Both the position numbers and the translations under genes were made by a program. A stretch of DNA of 34,387 bases, taken from Deltaproteobacteria bacterium (GTDB taxonomy: Bacteria; Desulfobacterota; Binatia; UBA9968). Positions 8,155-15,944 of this stretch are shown piece by piece. The stretch covers positions 1-34,387 of the forward strand of contig SHYW01000050.1 in assembly GCA_009692615.1 (NCBI GenBank), in the 5' to 3' direction. Within the stretch, counting starts at the first letter, position 1, and every line of letters starts with the position of its first letter. Under the pieces are notes generated by a model. The model was not told the DNA's origin and did not search any database. It was given only the letters and a program-made list of their open reading frames with translations.

Positions 8155-9330
8155 ATGAACTTTTGGCATACCATTCCCAAACCGATTATCGGCCTGTCGC
8201 CCATGGACGGCGTCACCGATGCGTCGTTTCGTTGGATCGCGGCGAAACATGGCGGGCCGGATATCACGGTCACGGAGTTCACCAACGTCGACGCGGCGAT
8301 TCATGCGCCGCACACTTTGATCCGCGACTTCACTTACTCAGAACTTGAGCGGCCAATTATCGCGCAGATCTACGGCCACACGCCGGAACTGTTTTACAAA
8401 GCCGCCCATGTGGTCTGCGAGCTGGGCTTCGACGGCCTGGACATCAACATGGGCTGTCCGGCGAAGAATGTCGCGGCGTCAGGTAGCGGCGCGGCGTTGA
8501 TTCGAACACCGGAATTGGCCAGGGAGATCGTCCGCGAGACTCAGCGCGGCATCGACGATTGGGTGGCGGGGCAGACTCTTGAGCAGCTGGGCTTACGCCA
8601 GAAGCTTCGCGAAACGGTTAAAACGTCTAACCAACAGCGTAGTGGTTTTGTCGCGCCAATCGTGCGCCGGTCGATTCCGCTATCGGTGAAAACCCGCATT
8701 GGCTATGACCGCATTGTCGTCGAGGATTGGATCGCCAATCTACTCGCGGAAAAGCCAGTGGCGATTTCGATCCATGGCCGGACGCTCAAACAAGGCTACA
8801 AAGGCGACGCCGATTGGGACGCTATCGCACGCGCTGTCGCAATCGCCAAGCCGGCGGGGACGCTGGTCTTGGGTAACGGCGATCTGCGCGACATGGGCGA
8901 TGTCTATCGACGCGTGCGCGATAGCGGCGTCGACGGCGTTTTGCTCGGCCGCGCCGCCGAGGGCAATCCTTGGATCTTCAAAGCCAAGGACTATTTAAAG
9001 CAATGTCTACTGACATCGACGCCGCCAACGCCCGCCGAACCGATCGGCATGGCTGAGCGCTTCAGCGTTGTGGTTGAGCATGCGCGCCATTTTGAAAGCT
9101 ACGTCCAGGAGCGCAGCTTCGTCAGCATGCGCAAACATCTGATTTGGTACTGCCGAGAGTTTCGCGGCGCGGCGGAATTACGAACTAAGATGGTCCGCGT
9201 CAACAAAGCCGCGGAAGTGATTCAATGTTTGCGCGACTACGAGAGCTGGCGCGATGCTCAAGCGGGGGATTCGGCGCCGACGCCATGGCCGGCGCCTGGC
9301 GATGCAACGCGTCCCGCTTCGGTCGTTTGA
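8155..9330 (+). CDS. dus: tRNA-dihydrouridine synthase with an insertion
   Basis: The product is a 391-residue FMN enzyme that reduces uridines in the tRNA D-loop. Signatures are LSPMDGVTD (14-22), DINMGCPAKNV with catalytic Cys101 (97-106), SVKTRIG (177-183), SIHGRT (205-210), LGNGDLRD and GVLLGRAAEGNPWIF. Usual DusB-type proteins have the lysine strand much closer to the Cys loop; here about 40 extra residues (roughly 133-172, rich in Gln, Arg and Lys) separate them. The subgroup (DusA, DusB or DusC) was not decided. Its stop TGA shares one base with the start of maf. Confidence 0.9.
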   Translation: MNFWHTIPKPIIGLSPMDGVTDASFRWIAAKHGGPDITVTEFTNVDAAIHAPHTLIRDFTYSELERPIIAQIYGHTPELFYKAAHVVCELGFDGLDINMGCPAKNVAASGSGAALIRTPELAREIVRETQRGIDDWVAGQTLEQLGLRQKLRETVKTSNQQRSGFVAPIVRRSIPLSVKTRIGYDRIVVEDWIANLLAEKPVAISIHGRTLKQGYKGDADWDAIARAVAIAKPAGTLVLGNGDLRDMGDVYRRVRDSGVDGVLLGRAAEGNPWIFKAKDYLKQCLLTSTPPTPAEPIGMAERFSVVVEHARHFESYVQERSFVSMRKHLIWYCREFRGAAELRTKMVRVNKAAEVIQCLRDYESWRDAQAGDSAPTPWPAPGDATRPASVV

Positions 9331-9953
9331 TGACGCTGATTCTCGCATCCACTTCGCCGCGCCGGCGCCAAATCCTCGGCTTGCTTGGTTTGCCCTTCGA
9401 CATCATCGCGCCACCATTCGAGGAAATACTCTCGCCATCTTTGTCCATCGCGGACGAAGTGCGCGCCTTCGCCCGCGGCAAAGCCGAGTCGGTCGCGCGC
9501 AGCCATCCGTCGGCGACGGTCATCGGCAGCGACACCATGATCGCCCTCGACGATGCCAAGCTCGGCAAACCCGCCAATCTGCTCGACGCCCGGCGCATGC
9601 TCCAAGCACTTACCGGGAAGAGCCATCGCATTTATACCGCGGTGACAATGATCGATCGCTCAAAAGTCGTGCTCGACATCGTCGAAGAAGTTTCGGTCAA
9701 GATGGCGCCCTTTAGCGAGAAAGAGATAGACATGTATCTCGCTTGCAACGAGTCCCTCGATAAAGCCGGCGCCTACTCGATCCAGGGCAGGGGCGCGGCC
9801 TTAATCGAGTCGATCAGCGGCGACTACCTAGCCGCGGTCGGCCTGCCGCTCAAACCGATCGCCGATTATCTTGCCAGCCGCGCCATTGCCTTTCCGCTCG
9901 ATGTCGATCGACTTTACGCCGACAAATCCTTTCTCAACTGGCAGAATTTCTAG
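9330..9953 (+). CDS. maf: Maf-family nucleoside triphosphate pyrophosphatase
   Basis: The product is a 207-residue Maf/YhdE-type protein that hydrolyses non-canonical or dTTP/UTP nucleotides to monophosphates. Marks are the N-terminal LILASTSPRRRQIL (3-16), VIGSDTMIALD, the GKPANLLDARRML stretch, LTGKSHRIYTAV and the C-terminal SIQGRGAALIESISGDY. I start at ATG 9330, which overlaps the dus stop codon by one base (TGATG), because family members begin at this point; a longer frame upstream runs through dus. Translational coupling with dus is likely. Confidence 0.9.
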   Translation: MTLILASTSPRRRQILGLLGLPFDIIAPPFEEILSPSLSIADEVRAFARGKAESVARSHPSATVIGSDTMIALDDAKLGKPANLLDARRMLQALTGKSHRIYTAVTMIDRSKVVLDIVEEVSVKMAPFSEKEIDMYLACNESLDKAGAYSIQGRGAALIESISGDYLAAVGLPLKPIADYLASRAIAFPLDVDRLYADKSFLNWQNF

Positions 9954-10488
9954 CAGCCACTTTTGTCGTCGCAATTCCTGGTCGCTGGCGAAATCTGGCC
10001 GAAGGCGACGAAATTTGTTCGACTGCAAGCTGTTTTTAAAAATCCATCTTCAATATTTTGACTACTTACGGCTGGTACGGGGCTTGCTCTCCAAAATGGG
10101 CGACCATGGCTACCAAGATGCCAAACACTTACTGCACGGTTGATCGTAACTGGCAATGGCCGGAAAATACCTGGTTTCGCGATCGCTTGAATGCTCTCAA
10201 AGCCCGCGAACTAGAGGAGCGGCGCCGACCTTCGGCACGCAGCGGCAACACGAATCTCGCCATTGCCGCGTTCACCGCAAAGGCTGAAACGCTTAAAGCA
10301 AGTTGAACTGCGTCGTGCAGACTTCCAAGAACACTGTGGCATTCTGTCATTGTGTCTCATTCCATCGCCGCTCCTGTCCTTGAATCCCCGCCAATTTCGC
10401 GACAATTGACGTCTCGTAGGTCTTGCCTCCAGCGGATAACCGACTACAATCGGCGCCAATTTGGTTCGCGTTTTAAGTTTCAAGTGTC
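9954..10488. other. 535-base region without a supported gene
   Basis: Short frames exist on both strands, for example one on the plus strand about 10058-10306 with a basic C-terminal half, but none has a ribosome binding site, a known motif or a clear coding signature. I found no tRNA, strong hairpin or repeat from the dispersed family. The region probably contains the 3' end of the maf transcript and the promoter of the MEKHLA gene. Confidence 0.4.
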
Positions 10489-10956
10489 ATGGACGCACCC
10501 TGCGTAGACAACGATTATCTGCAAGATCACGTCATGCGATTGCTGGCGGGTCTGCGTCATTGGACGGGTCGAAATCTGGTCGACCCGATGCGCCCCGTCG
10601 CCGACCAAGCGCGTCAAATCTATTATGCCTCGTTCGCCGTTTTATCCCATGACATTAGCGCCGATCCGTTGCTCAACTACGCCAACCAAGCGGCGCTGAC
10701 TCTTTTCGAATTGAGCTGGGAGGAACTCGTGATAACGCCATCGCGGCTTACGGCTGAAGCGATCGAGCGCGAGCAACGCGCACGTCTACTCGCCACAGTC
10801 GGCGCGCAAGGCTATATCGACGACTATCGCGGCGTGCGCATTTCGAAAAGCGGGCGGCGTTTCGAGATCGAGCGCGCCACGGTTTGGAACCTGTTCGATG
10901 AGCAGGGCGCGCACTACGGCCAAGCGGCGGCGTTTAGCGTGTGGCGAAGCTTGTGA
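10489..10956 (+). CDS. MEKHLA domain protein
   Basis: The product is a 155-residue cytoplasmic protein made almost entirely of one MEKHLA/PAS-like domain. Visible are LLNYANQAALTLFELSWEEL, where NYAN-x-AA-L-LFE is the family's signature, followed by PSRLTAE, RQ/REQRARLL and the late GYIDDYRGVRISKSGRRFEIERATVWN strand pair. In plants this domain follows HD-ZIP regions; in bacteria it stands alone and its ligand or role is not known. The start ATG has no strong Shine-Dalgarno. The first two bases of an inverted repeat (10955) overlap its stop codon. Confidence 0.8.
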   Translation: MDAPCVDNDYLQDHVMRLLAGLRHWTGRNLVDPMRPVADQARQIYYASFAVLSHDISADPLLNYANQAALTLFELSWEELVITPSRLTAEAIEREQRARLLATVGAQGYIDDYRGVRISKSGRRFEIERATVWNLFDEQGAHYGQAAAFSVWRSL

Positions 10957-11095
10957 TTCGGATGATTGGCCGCAAAAAATGAAAAAATTAAATTTGACAT
11001 ATGTAGGGGCAAGGCGTGCCTTGCCCTCTCGAATTTACGCCTTGGCGGCAGATTTGTATATGTTTTTGGATTTTTTGCGGCCAACTCTCCGAATC
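10955..11095. repeat. 141-base inverted-repeat element E with inner hairpin
   Basis: The outer arms are 10955-10980 and 11070-11095, 26 bases each with about 23 matches (GATTCGGATGATTGGCCGCA against its complement). Inside, an almost perfect hairpin (AGGGGCAAGGCGTGCCTTGCCCT, split into two arms of about 10 bases) lies at about 11006-11028. The outer GATTCGGAT word is shared with the copies near hom and rluB, but the next part of the arm differs (CCGCAAAAAAT). It starts inside the stop codon of the MEKHLA gene and ends 64 bases before the carboxyltransferase start. Confidence 0.75.
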
Positions 11096-11159
11096 CGATT
11101 TTTCTCTGTGAACATTGCGCCCTTTGTGGTTAACTCCTATTCCAAGAACGAATCCCACC

Positions 11160-12641
11160 ATGGCTGAAATAAAATTCGTCGACACCACACTGCGCGATGG
11201 CCATCAGAGTTTATGGGCCGAAGGTCTGCGCACGGACATGATGCTGCCCATCGCCGAACCGATGGATCGCGCCGGGTTTGAGGCGATCGAGATCGTCGCG
11301 CCATCATTTTTCAAAAAGGCTTGCCGGGAATTTAAAGAAGATATTTGGCAGCGCATTCGTTCGGTGCGCCAGCGCATTACCCGGACGCCGCTGCGCGGTA
11401 TTCGCAACCGCTATATGGCCGGTTTTCAAGTCACGCCGGCCTGCGCCTCCAAGCTCTGGCTCGAACGGCTGGCGGCCAACGGCTTGCGCCAGCTGCGCAG
11501 CTCCGATCCCTCCAACACCGTGGCCGTCTGGCGCGACATGGTGCAGAGCGCCAACGACGTGGGCTTGGAGACGATCATCAACCTGATTTTTTCCGAGTCG
11601 CCCAAACATACCGACGCTTACTACATAGCTCGGGCGCACGCAGCGGCGGCACTCAAGCCGTCGCGCGTCTGTCTTAAAGATCCAGGCGCGCTATTGACGC
11701 CGGAGCGTACCCGCGCCCTCGTGCCGGCGCTGCTGGAAGCGGTGGGAGACATACCATTGGAGTTTCACACCCACTGCATCACCGGCCTCGGACCGCTCTG
11801 TTGCCTGGAGGCGATTCAGCTTGGCGTGCGCTCGATCAACGCGGCGATCCCGCCGCTCGCCGATGGTTCATCCAACCCGTCGCTGTTCAACGTCGCCAAA
11901 AACGCCCGCGCCCTGGGCCATCGAACTATGATCGACGAGGCTGCGCTTCAACCCGTGGCCGAACATTTGCGCGCCATCGCCGCGCGGGAACATTTCCCGA
12001 TCGGCGCGCCGCGCCAGTTCGACAGCGCCCACTATCGTCATCAAGTGCCGGGCGGGATGATCTCCAACTTTCGTTTTCAGCTGACCAAGCTGGGCATGGC
12101 CGAGCGCATGGGCGAAGTGCTCGAAGAAGTCGCACGGGTGCGCCAAGATCTCGGTTATCCGATCATGGTCACGCCCTATTCGCAGTTTGTCGGTGTCCAG
12201 GCTGCGGTGAACGTGATTCTTGGCGCCCGCTACCATGAAGTAAGCGATGAAATCATTCAATACGCCGGCGGCGTTTGGGGCGAGGAGGAGAGCGCTTGCG
12301 TCGAGGCAAATATCAAAGACAAGATTCTTAACCGGCCACGCGCCCGGGAGCTGGCTAATCAGCGGCCGTCAGAGGTCTCGTTGGTCGAGTTACGCGCGCA
12401 ATTGGGTGGGCTCGGCGTGTCGGATGACGAACTGCTATTGCGCTATTTCGCCGGCAAGCAAGAAGTGGCCGCCATGAAAGCCGCGCCCACTGCGCCACAA
12501 TCGTTGAGCGCGCGCCAGCCCTTGCTGGCATTGCTAGAAGAACTCGGTAAACGCAAACAGTGGCGGCACATTTCGATTCAACGCGGCAATGTGTCGATTC
12601 AAGCGCGCCGCGGCCGGGGAGTTTCAAAAAAGGAGATTTAA
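11160..12641 (+). CDS. Biotin-dependent carboxyltransferase subunit (PycB/OadA-like)
   Basis: The product is a 493-residue HMGL-like TIM-barrel protein followed by a conserved carboxylase domain. It matches the carboxyltransferase of pyruvate carboxylase subunit B, oxaloacetate decarboxylase alpha or transcarboxylase 5S: DTTLRDGHQSLWA (8-20), the lysine expected to be carboxylated in CLKDPGALLTP (Lys173), metal-ligand histidines in EFHTHCITG (203 and 205) and HQVPGGMISNF. The C-terminus has no AMKM biotin-attachment motif, so a separate biotin carrier is needed; neither it nor a biotin carboxylase is in the window. I chose ATG 11160 over an upstream TTG because the family begins near DTTLRDG. 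The metabolic substrate cannot be fixed from sequence. Confidence 0.8.
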   Translation: MAEIKFVDTTLRDGHQSLWAEGLRTDMMLPIAEPMDRAGFEAIEIVAPSFFKKACREFKEDIWQRIRSVRQRITRTPLRGIRNRYMAGFQVTPACASKLWLERLAANGLRQLRSSDPSNTVAVWRDMVQSANDVGLETIINLIFSESPKHTDAYYIARAHAAAALKPSRVCLKDPGALLTPERTRALVPALLEAVGDIPLEFHTHCITGLGPLCCLEAIQLGVRSINAAIPPLADGSSNPSLFNVAKNARALGHRTMIDEAALQPVAEHLRAIAAREHFPIGAPRQFDSAHYRHQVPGGMISNFRFQLTKLGMAERMGEVLEEVARVRQDLGYPIMVTPYSQFVGVQAAVNVILGARYHEVSDEIIQYAGGVWGEEESACVEANIKDKILNRPRARELANQRPSEVSLVELRAQLGGLGVSDDELLLRYFAGKQEVAAMKAAPTAPQSLSARQPLLALLEELGKRKQWRHISIQRGNVSIQARRGRGVSKKEI

Positions 12642-12664
12642 AGCTTGCGGTAGGTTATCGGCGA

Positions 12665-13174
12665 TCAATGGCGCCAGCTGCGCTCGGAGCCGGCGCCCCT
12701 ATGGGCTTCCGTGTTAGTGAACGAGCTTTCATTGTACATGCGCATGGCCATTTCCGTGAGAGTAGAGACTGCGTATTGTTCGATATTGAGCTGTCCGTCC
12801 TCGCCGCGGTATTCAAAGCGCATCAATTCCCGGTCGATTGAAGAAGGGACGCGAGATATCCGTAGTAGCGTGCCTTCCATATTTTCCACGTAGCGTCCAA
12901 TGGCGCGGAGAATTTCCGACATCGCTGCGAAATCGACTAAGCCGAGACCGCTGCTGCCGTTCCCGCGGTCCCTGGCCGCGGCGCTATCTAACGCGGCGAT
13001 TTCGTCATCGGAAAAAGTGGTTTCCCGCGAACCGTCATCGGGAAGATTCGGATCGTCGCATCGAAGGTAGTATTCCATGGGCGAGAGACGCAGTTCGAAC
13101 AAGTTTATGCCGCGCCGTTTAAGCTCTTGCCCAATGATCCGTAGTGCCCGTGATTCGTTATAGCGCGCCGACAT
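12665..13174 (-). CDS. Unknown protein, tandem paralogue 1
   Basis: The product is 169 residues. I start at ATG 13174 (MSARYNESRAL) because AAAGGA precedes it and the paralogue begins MAARYSQSKAL. It has a helical N-terminus, IIGQELKRRGINLFELR, then EYYLRCDDPNLP, an Asp/Glu-rich stretch (FSDDEIAALD), ILRAIGRYVENMEGTLLRIS, an acidic beta segment and a C-terminus ending ERSWRH. There is no signal peptide and no membrane span. The paralogue at 13311-13811 aligns over the full length, so the pair arose by tandem duplication. No known family recognised. Confidence 0.75.
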   Translation of the reverse strand: MSARYNESRALRIIGQELKRRGINLFELRLSPMEYYLRCDDPNLPDDGSRETTFSDDEIAALDSAAARDRGNGSSGLGLVDFAAMSEILRAIGRYVENMEGTLLRISRVPSSIDRELMRFEYRGEDGQLNIEQYAVSTLTEMAMRMYNESSFTNTEAHRGAGSERSWRH

Positions 13175-13310
13175 AAGGTTTCCTTTGTCGAAAGCGCTCG
13201 CGTTGGTCAACCCCCCCACCCGTCACTACCCGGTGATTGGCTTGTCCCTTAGCCGAGCACTCTGTCGGTGTCCGGGCAGAATGAATGTGATTCTCGACGG
13301 CTGCGACCAA

Positions 13311-13811
13311 TCAATAGCGCCAGGATCTTTCGGCACTGCTAATGTTGGCGGCTGCCTTGCTTGTGCGCACACGTTCTTTGTACATCCGCGTGGCAGTTTC
13401 CGAGAGAGTGGCGAGCGTCAGCTCTTCGACGTGAACATGGCCCTCTGGTCCATGGTATTCCACGCGCATCATTTCCTGGTCGCTTTCCGAAATCAAATTC
13501 GATACCCGCAACAAAGTGCCGTCTTTGTTTTCGATGTAGCGGCCGATGGCGCGCAGTAATTCCGGTAGTGCGTCGAAGTTGACAAAGGTATGTTGGTTAC
13601 CTCGAAGCGCCGCCACGGCGCGTTCCAACGATTCGAGATCGTCATTCGAGAGGGTGATTTCTACCATTCCGAGATAGGGCGGGTTGGGATCGCCGCATTG
13701 CAAATAATATTCTTTACGCCGGCAGCGCAGCTCGAACAAATCGATACCGCGCCGTTTCAGCTCTTGTCCGATAGTGCGAAGAGCTTTCGACTGACTATAT
13801 CGCGCTGCCAT
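13311..13811 (-). CDS. Unknown protein, tandem paralogue 2
   Basis: The product is 166 residues and is upstream of its paralogue on the same strand, 136 bases apart. Shared blocks are RTIGQELKRRGIDLFELR, KEYYLQCGDPNPP, LSNDDLESLE, LLRAIGRYIENKDGTLLRVS, RVEYHG and the C-terminal ERSWRY. Length and block spacing agree with the downstream copy, and the divergence suggests an old duplication with both copies maintained. The Shine-Dalgarno is weak. Soluble, with many charged residues. The fold and role are unknown; a role as a small regulatory or binding protein is only a guess. Confidence 0.75.
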   Translation of the reverse strand: MAARYSQSKALRTIGQELKRRGIDLFELRCRRKEYYLQCGDPNPPYLGMVEITLSNDDLESLERAVAALRGNQHTFVNFDALPELLRAIGRYIENKDGTLLRVSNLISESDQEMMRVEYHGPEGHVHVEELTLATLSETATRMYKERVRTSKAAANISSAERSWRY

Positions 13812-13945
13812 GGGCTATCAACTATCGTGATCGAATTCATTGTTCAATCCCCCGCTTGGGTAGCGAATCGTTCCCCGATTGGGTCGGTTTGACGGCGCCC
13901 GCGCTTGCGCTTATACCCTAAGGCAAGCTTTTTTGAGGAGGAATT

Positions 13946-14764
13946 ATGGCGAATGACTATCAAACACTCTTGGTGAGCAACGAGGGCGGTATCACCACGA
14001 TTAAATTCAACCGGCCGGAGAAACGCAATGCCATGAGCCCGCAGCTGCACCGGGAAATGTTCCAGCTGCTGACCGAACTGCGCTATGACCCGCAAACCAA
14101 AGTCGTCGTGCTCACCGGCGCGGGAGACAATTTTTGCGCCGGCCAGGATTTGAAGCAATACGGTTTGGAAATGGAATCCCAGCCGGAGTGGGTGAAGGAC
14201 GATATTCGCGACAAGGTGCGCAAATGGCGCACCGAACTGTTGCGCACCATGCCGCAACCGGTGATCGCGCGCATCGCCGGCTGGTGTCTGGGCGGCGCGC
14301 TGACGGTGACCGTTGGCTGCGATGTCGCGATCGCCGCGGAGGACGCCCAGTTTGGATTACCGGAAGTAAACTTCGGCCATTTCCCGGCGGGCGAGACCAC
14401 GCCGATCTTGGCCAATTATCTCCAATCCAAGCACGGACTCTATTACGCGCTGTCCGGCAAAATGATGTCGGGGCGCGAAGCGGAACGCATCGGTTTGATT
14501 TCTAAAGCGGTGCCGCGCGCGCAGCTAGACCAGGAAGTAAATGAATATGCGCAATGCCTGGCGGAAAAAAGTCCGCTGGCGCTCAAGGCGGTCAAAGAAT
14601 CTTGGCACCTGAGCACGGGCAGCTCAGCCGATGCCAGCTTTGCGATTTCCAATTTCATCTCGCAACGCATCGTCCGCGACAACGGTGGGCGGCCGGGACT
14701 GGAACAGTTCGTGCAGAAAAAGCTGCGGCCGGTTTCGGAAACTATGAAGCTGGACAAAAAATAG
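13946..14764 (+). CDS. Enoyl-CoA hydratase family, hydroxycinnamoyl-CoA hydratase/lyase-like
   Basis: The product is a 272-residue crotonase-fold protein. The oxyanion-hole segments are CAGQDLKQY (64-72) and GWCLGGAL (112-119). NRPEKRNAMSP (22-32), Tyr72 and Glu140 in LPEVNFG correspond in position to residues used by p-hydroxycinnamoyl-CoA hydratase/lyase, which cleaves feruloyl- or coumaroyl-CoA to an aromatic aldehyde and acetyl-CoA. That specificity is inferred. A second acidic residue typical of ordinary enoyl-CoA hydratases is not evident in GCDVAIAAEDAQFG. The start has GAGGAGG directly upstream (13936-13940). The solute-binding gene that follows begins 13 bases later and could be co-transcribed. 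Confidence 0.85.
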   Translation: MANDYQTLLVSNEGGITTIKFNRPEKRNAMSPQLHREMFQLLTELRYDPQTKVVVLTGAGDNFCAGQDLKQYGLEMESQPEWVKDDIRDKVRKWRTELLRTMPQPVIARIAGWCLGGALTVTVGCDVAIAAEDAQFGLPEVNFGHFPAGETTPILANYLQSKHGLYYALSGKMMSGREAERIGLISKAVPRAQLDQEVNEYAQCLAEKSPLALKAVKESWHLSTGSSADASFAISNFISQRIVRDNGGRPGLEQFVQKKLRPVSETMKLDKK

Positions 14765-14777
14765 ACGGAGATTGGCG

Positions 14778-15893
14778 ATGATAAGCTTGTGGAGACGGGT
14801 TCTAACGATTGCGGCGCTTCTGCCAATGCTAAGCGCGCAAGCGTTTGCCCAGTCGGATTGGAAAAAAGAATGGGAGCGCACGGTTCAGGAGGCGAAGAAA
14901 GAAGCTTAGCTCGTGGTCGGCATTCCGGCCCGCCCGGAGCTGCGCAAAGAATTGGAAGCGCTGTTCAAAAGTAAGTTCGCCATCGACTTGGAAACGCTGC
15001 CGGCGCGCGGGCCGCAGAACGCCAGCCGCATCGCTGCCGAATCCGCCGCTGGGGTAAAATATTTTGACGTCTTCATCGGCGGCAGCGGCACTTACGAATC
15101 GTTGGTCGAGAGTGGCATCGCCGCGCCGCTGGCGCCGCTGATGCTCTTGCCGGAAGTGAAGGAGGCGAAAAATTGGTGGGGTGGCCATATCTGGGAAGAT
15201 AATTTGAGCGGCAACCGATTTCTATATTCCTTTATCGCCGATGCCGGCACCGGCGGCTTTTGGTACAACCCGGAACAAGCCAAGGCGCAGGAGTTGCGCG
15301 AGTTGAACGATTTTCTCAATCCCAAATGGAAGGGTAGGATCGGCTTTCTCGATCCGCGCACGCCGGGCTCCGGTCAATCGATCTGGTCGTTTCTCTGGGA
15401 CGTCAAAGGCGAAGCTTATCTAAAAAAACTCTTGCAGCAAGAAATGTTCATCGGCCGCGATCAACGTCAATTGGGCGACCCCCTGGCCAAAGGCAAACTC
15501 GCCTTCGCCCTCGGCGTGAGTTTCTACACATTGGAAGGTTTTCTCACTGCCAACTTGCCGGTGAAAGAAATTCCCGCACTCAAAGAGGGATTGCCGTCGA
15601 GCAACGGCTCCGGCGTCATCGGCGTAGTCAAAGACCCGCCCCATCCCAACGCCGCGCGCTTTTTCGTCAACTGGTTATTGTCGAAAGAAGGGCAGGAGCT
15701 GTACGTCAAGGTCATGCATCAATCGACCCGCCGCTTGGACGTGAACACCAAATGGCTGCAAGACCACAGCGTGCGCGCCGCCAAAGATGTCATGACCGTC
15801 GAGCAATACCACAAGGTGAGAAATCATTTGGAAGACAAGTACACCAAAGTGAGAATCCCCGCCGCGAAGTTCGCGGAGGAGGTGCTGCAGTAA
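14778..15893 (+). pseudogene. Extracellular solute-binding protein gene with in-frame TAG
   Basis: The frame from ATG 14778 encodes a signal peptide (MISLWRRVLTIAALLPM, cleavage near AFAQ) and the start of the mature protein, DWKKEWERTVQEAKKEA. It then meets TAG at 14907-14909, and continues in the same frame as LVVGIPARPELRKELE to the stop at 15893. Relatives read KKEGQLVV at this point, so one change (CAG to TAG) explains it. The rest of the protein is a complete type-2 periplasmic binding protein of the iron(III)/spermidine class (YFDVFIGGSGTYE, FYTLEGFLTANLPV, PNAARFFVNWLLSKEGQ). The start has CGGAG upstream. A start at GTG 14913 would make a protein without signal peptide. Confidence 0.8.
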
Positions 15894-15944
15894 GATTCGA
15901 ATTTGTGTTGAGAGACTTCAGTTCGAATAGTGGCGTCCGAATTT

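Noticed and set aside
7438-8313. Long minus-strand frame across glpX, the small membrane protein and dus
   Set aside because: It overlaps three well-supported plus-strand genes and has no recognisable motif.
9225-9332. Longer start for Maf
   Set aside because: It lies inside dus in another frame; Maf proteins begin at LILASTSPRR and ATG 9330 is coupled to the dus stop.
10058-10306. Possible 82-residue protein in the maf-MEKHLA gap
   Set aside because: No ribosome site, no homology recognised, biased composition only; could not be supported.
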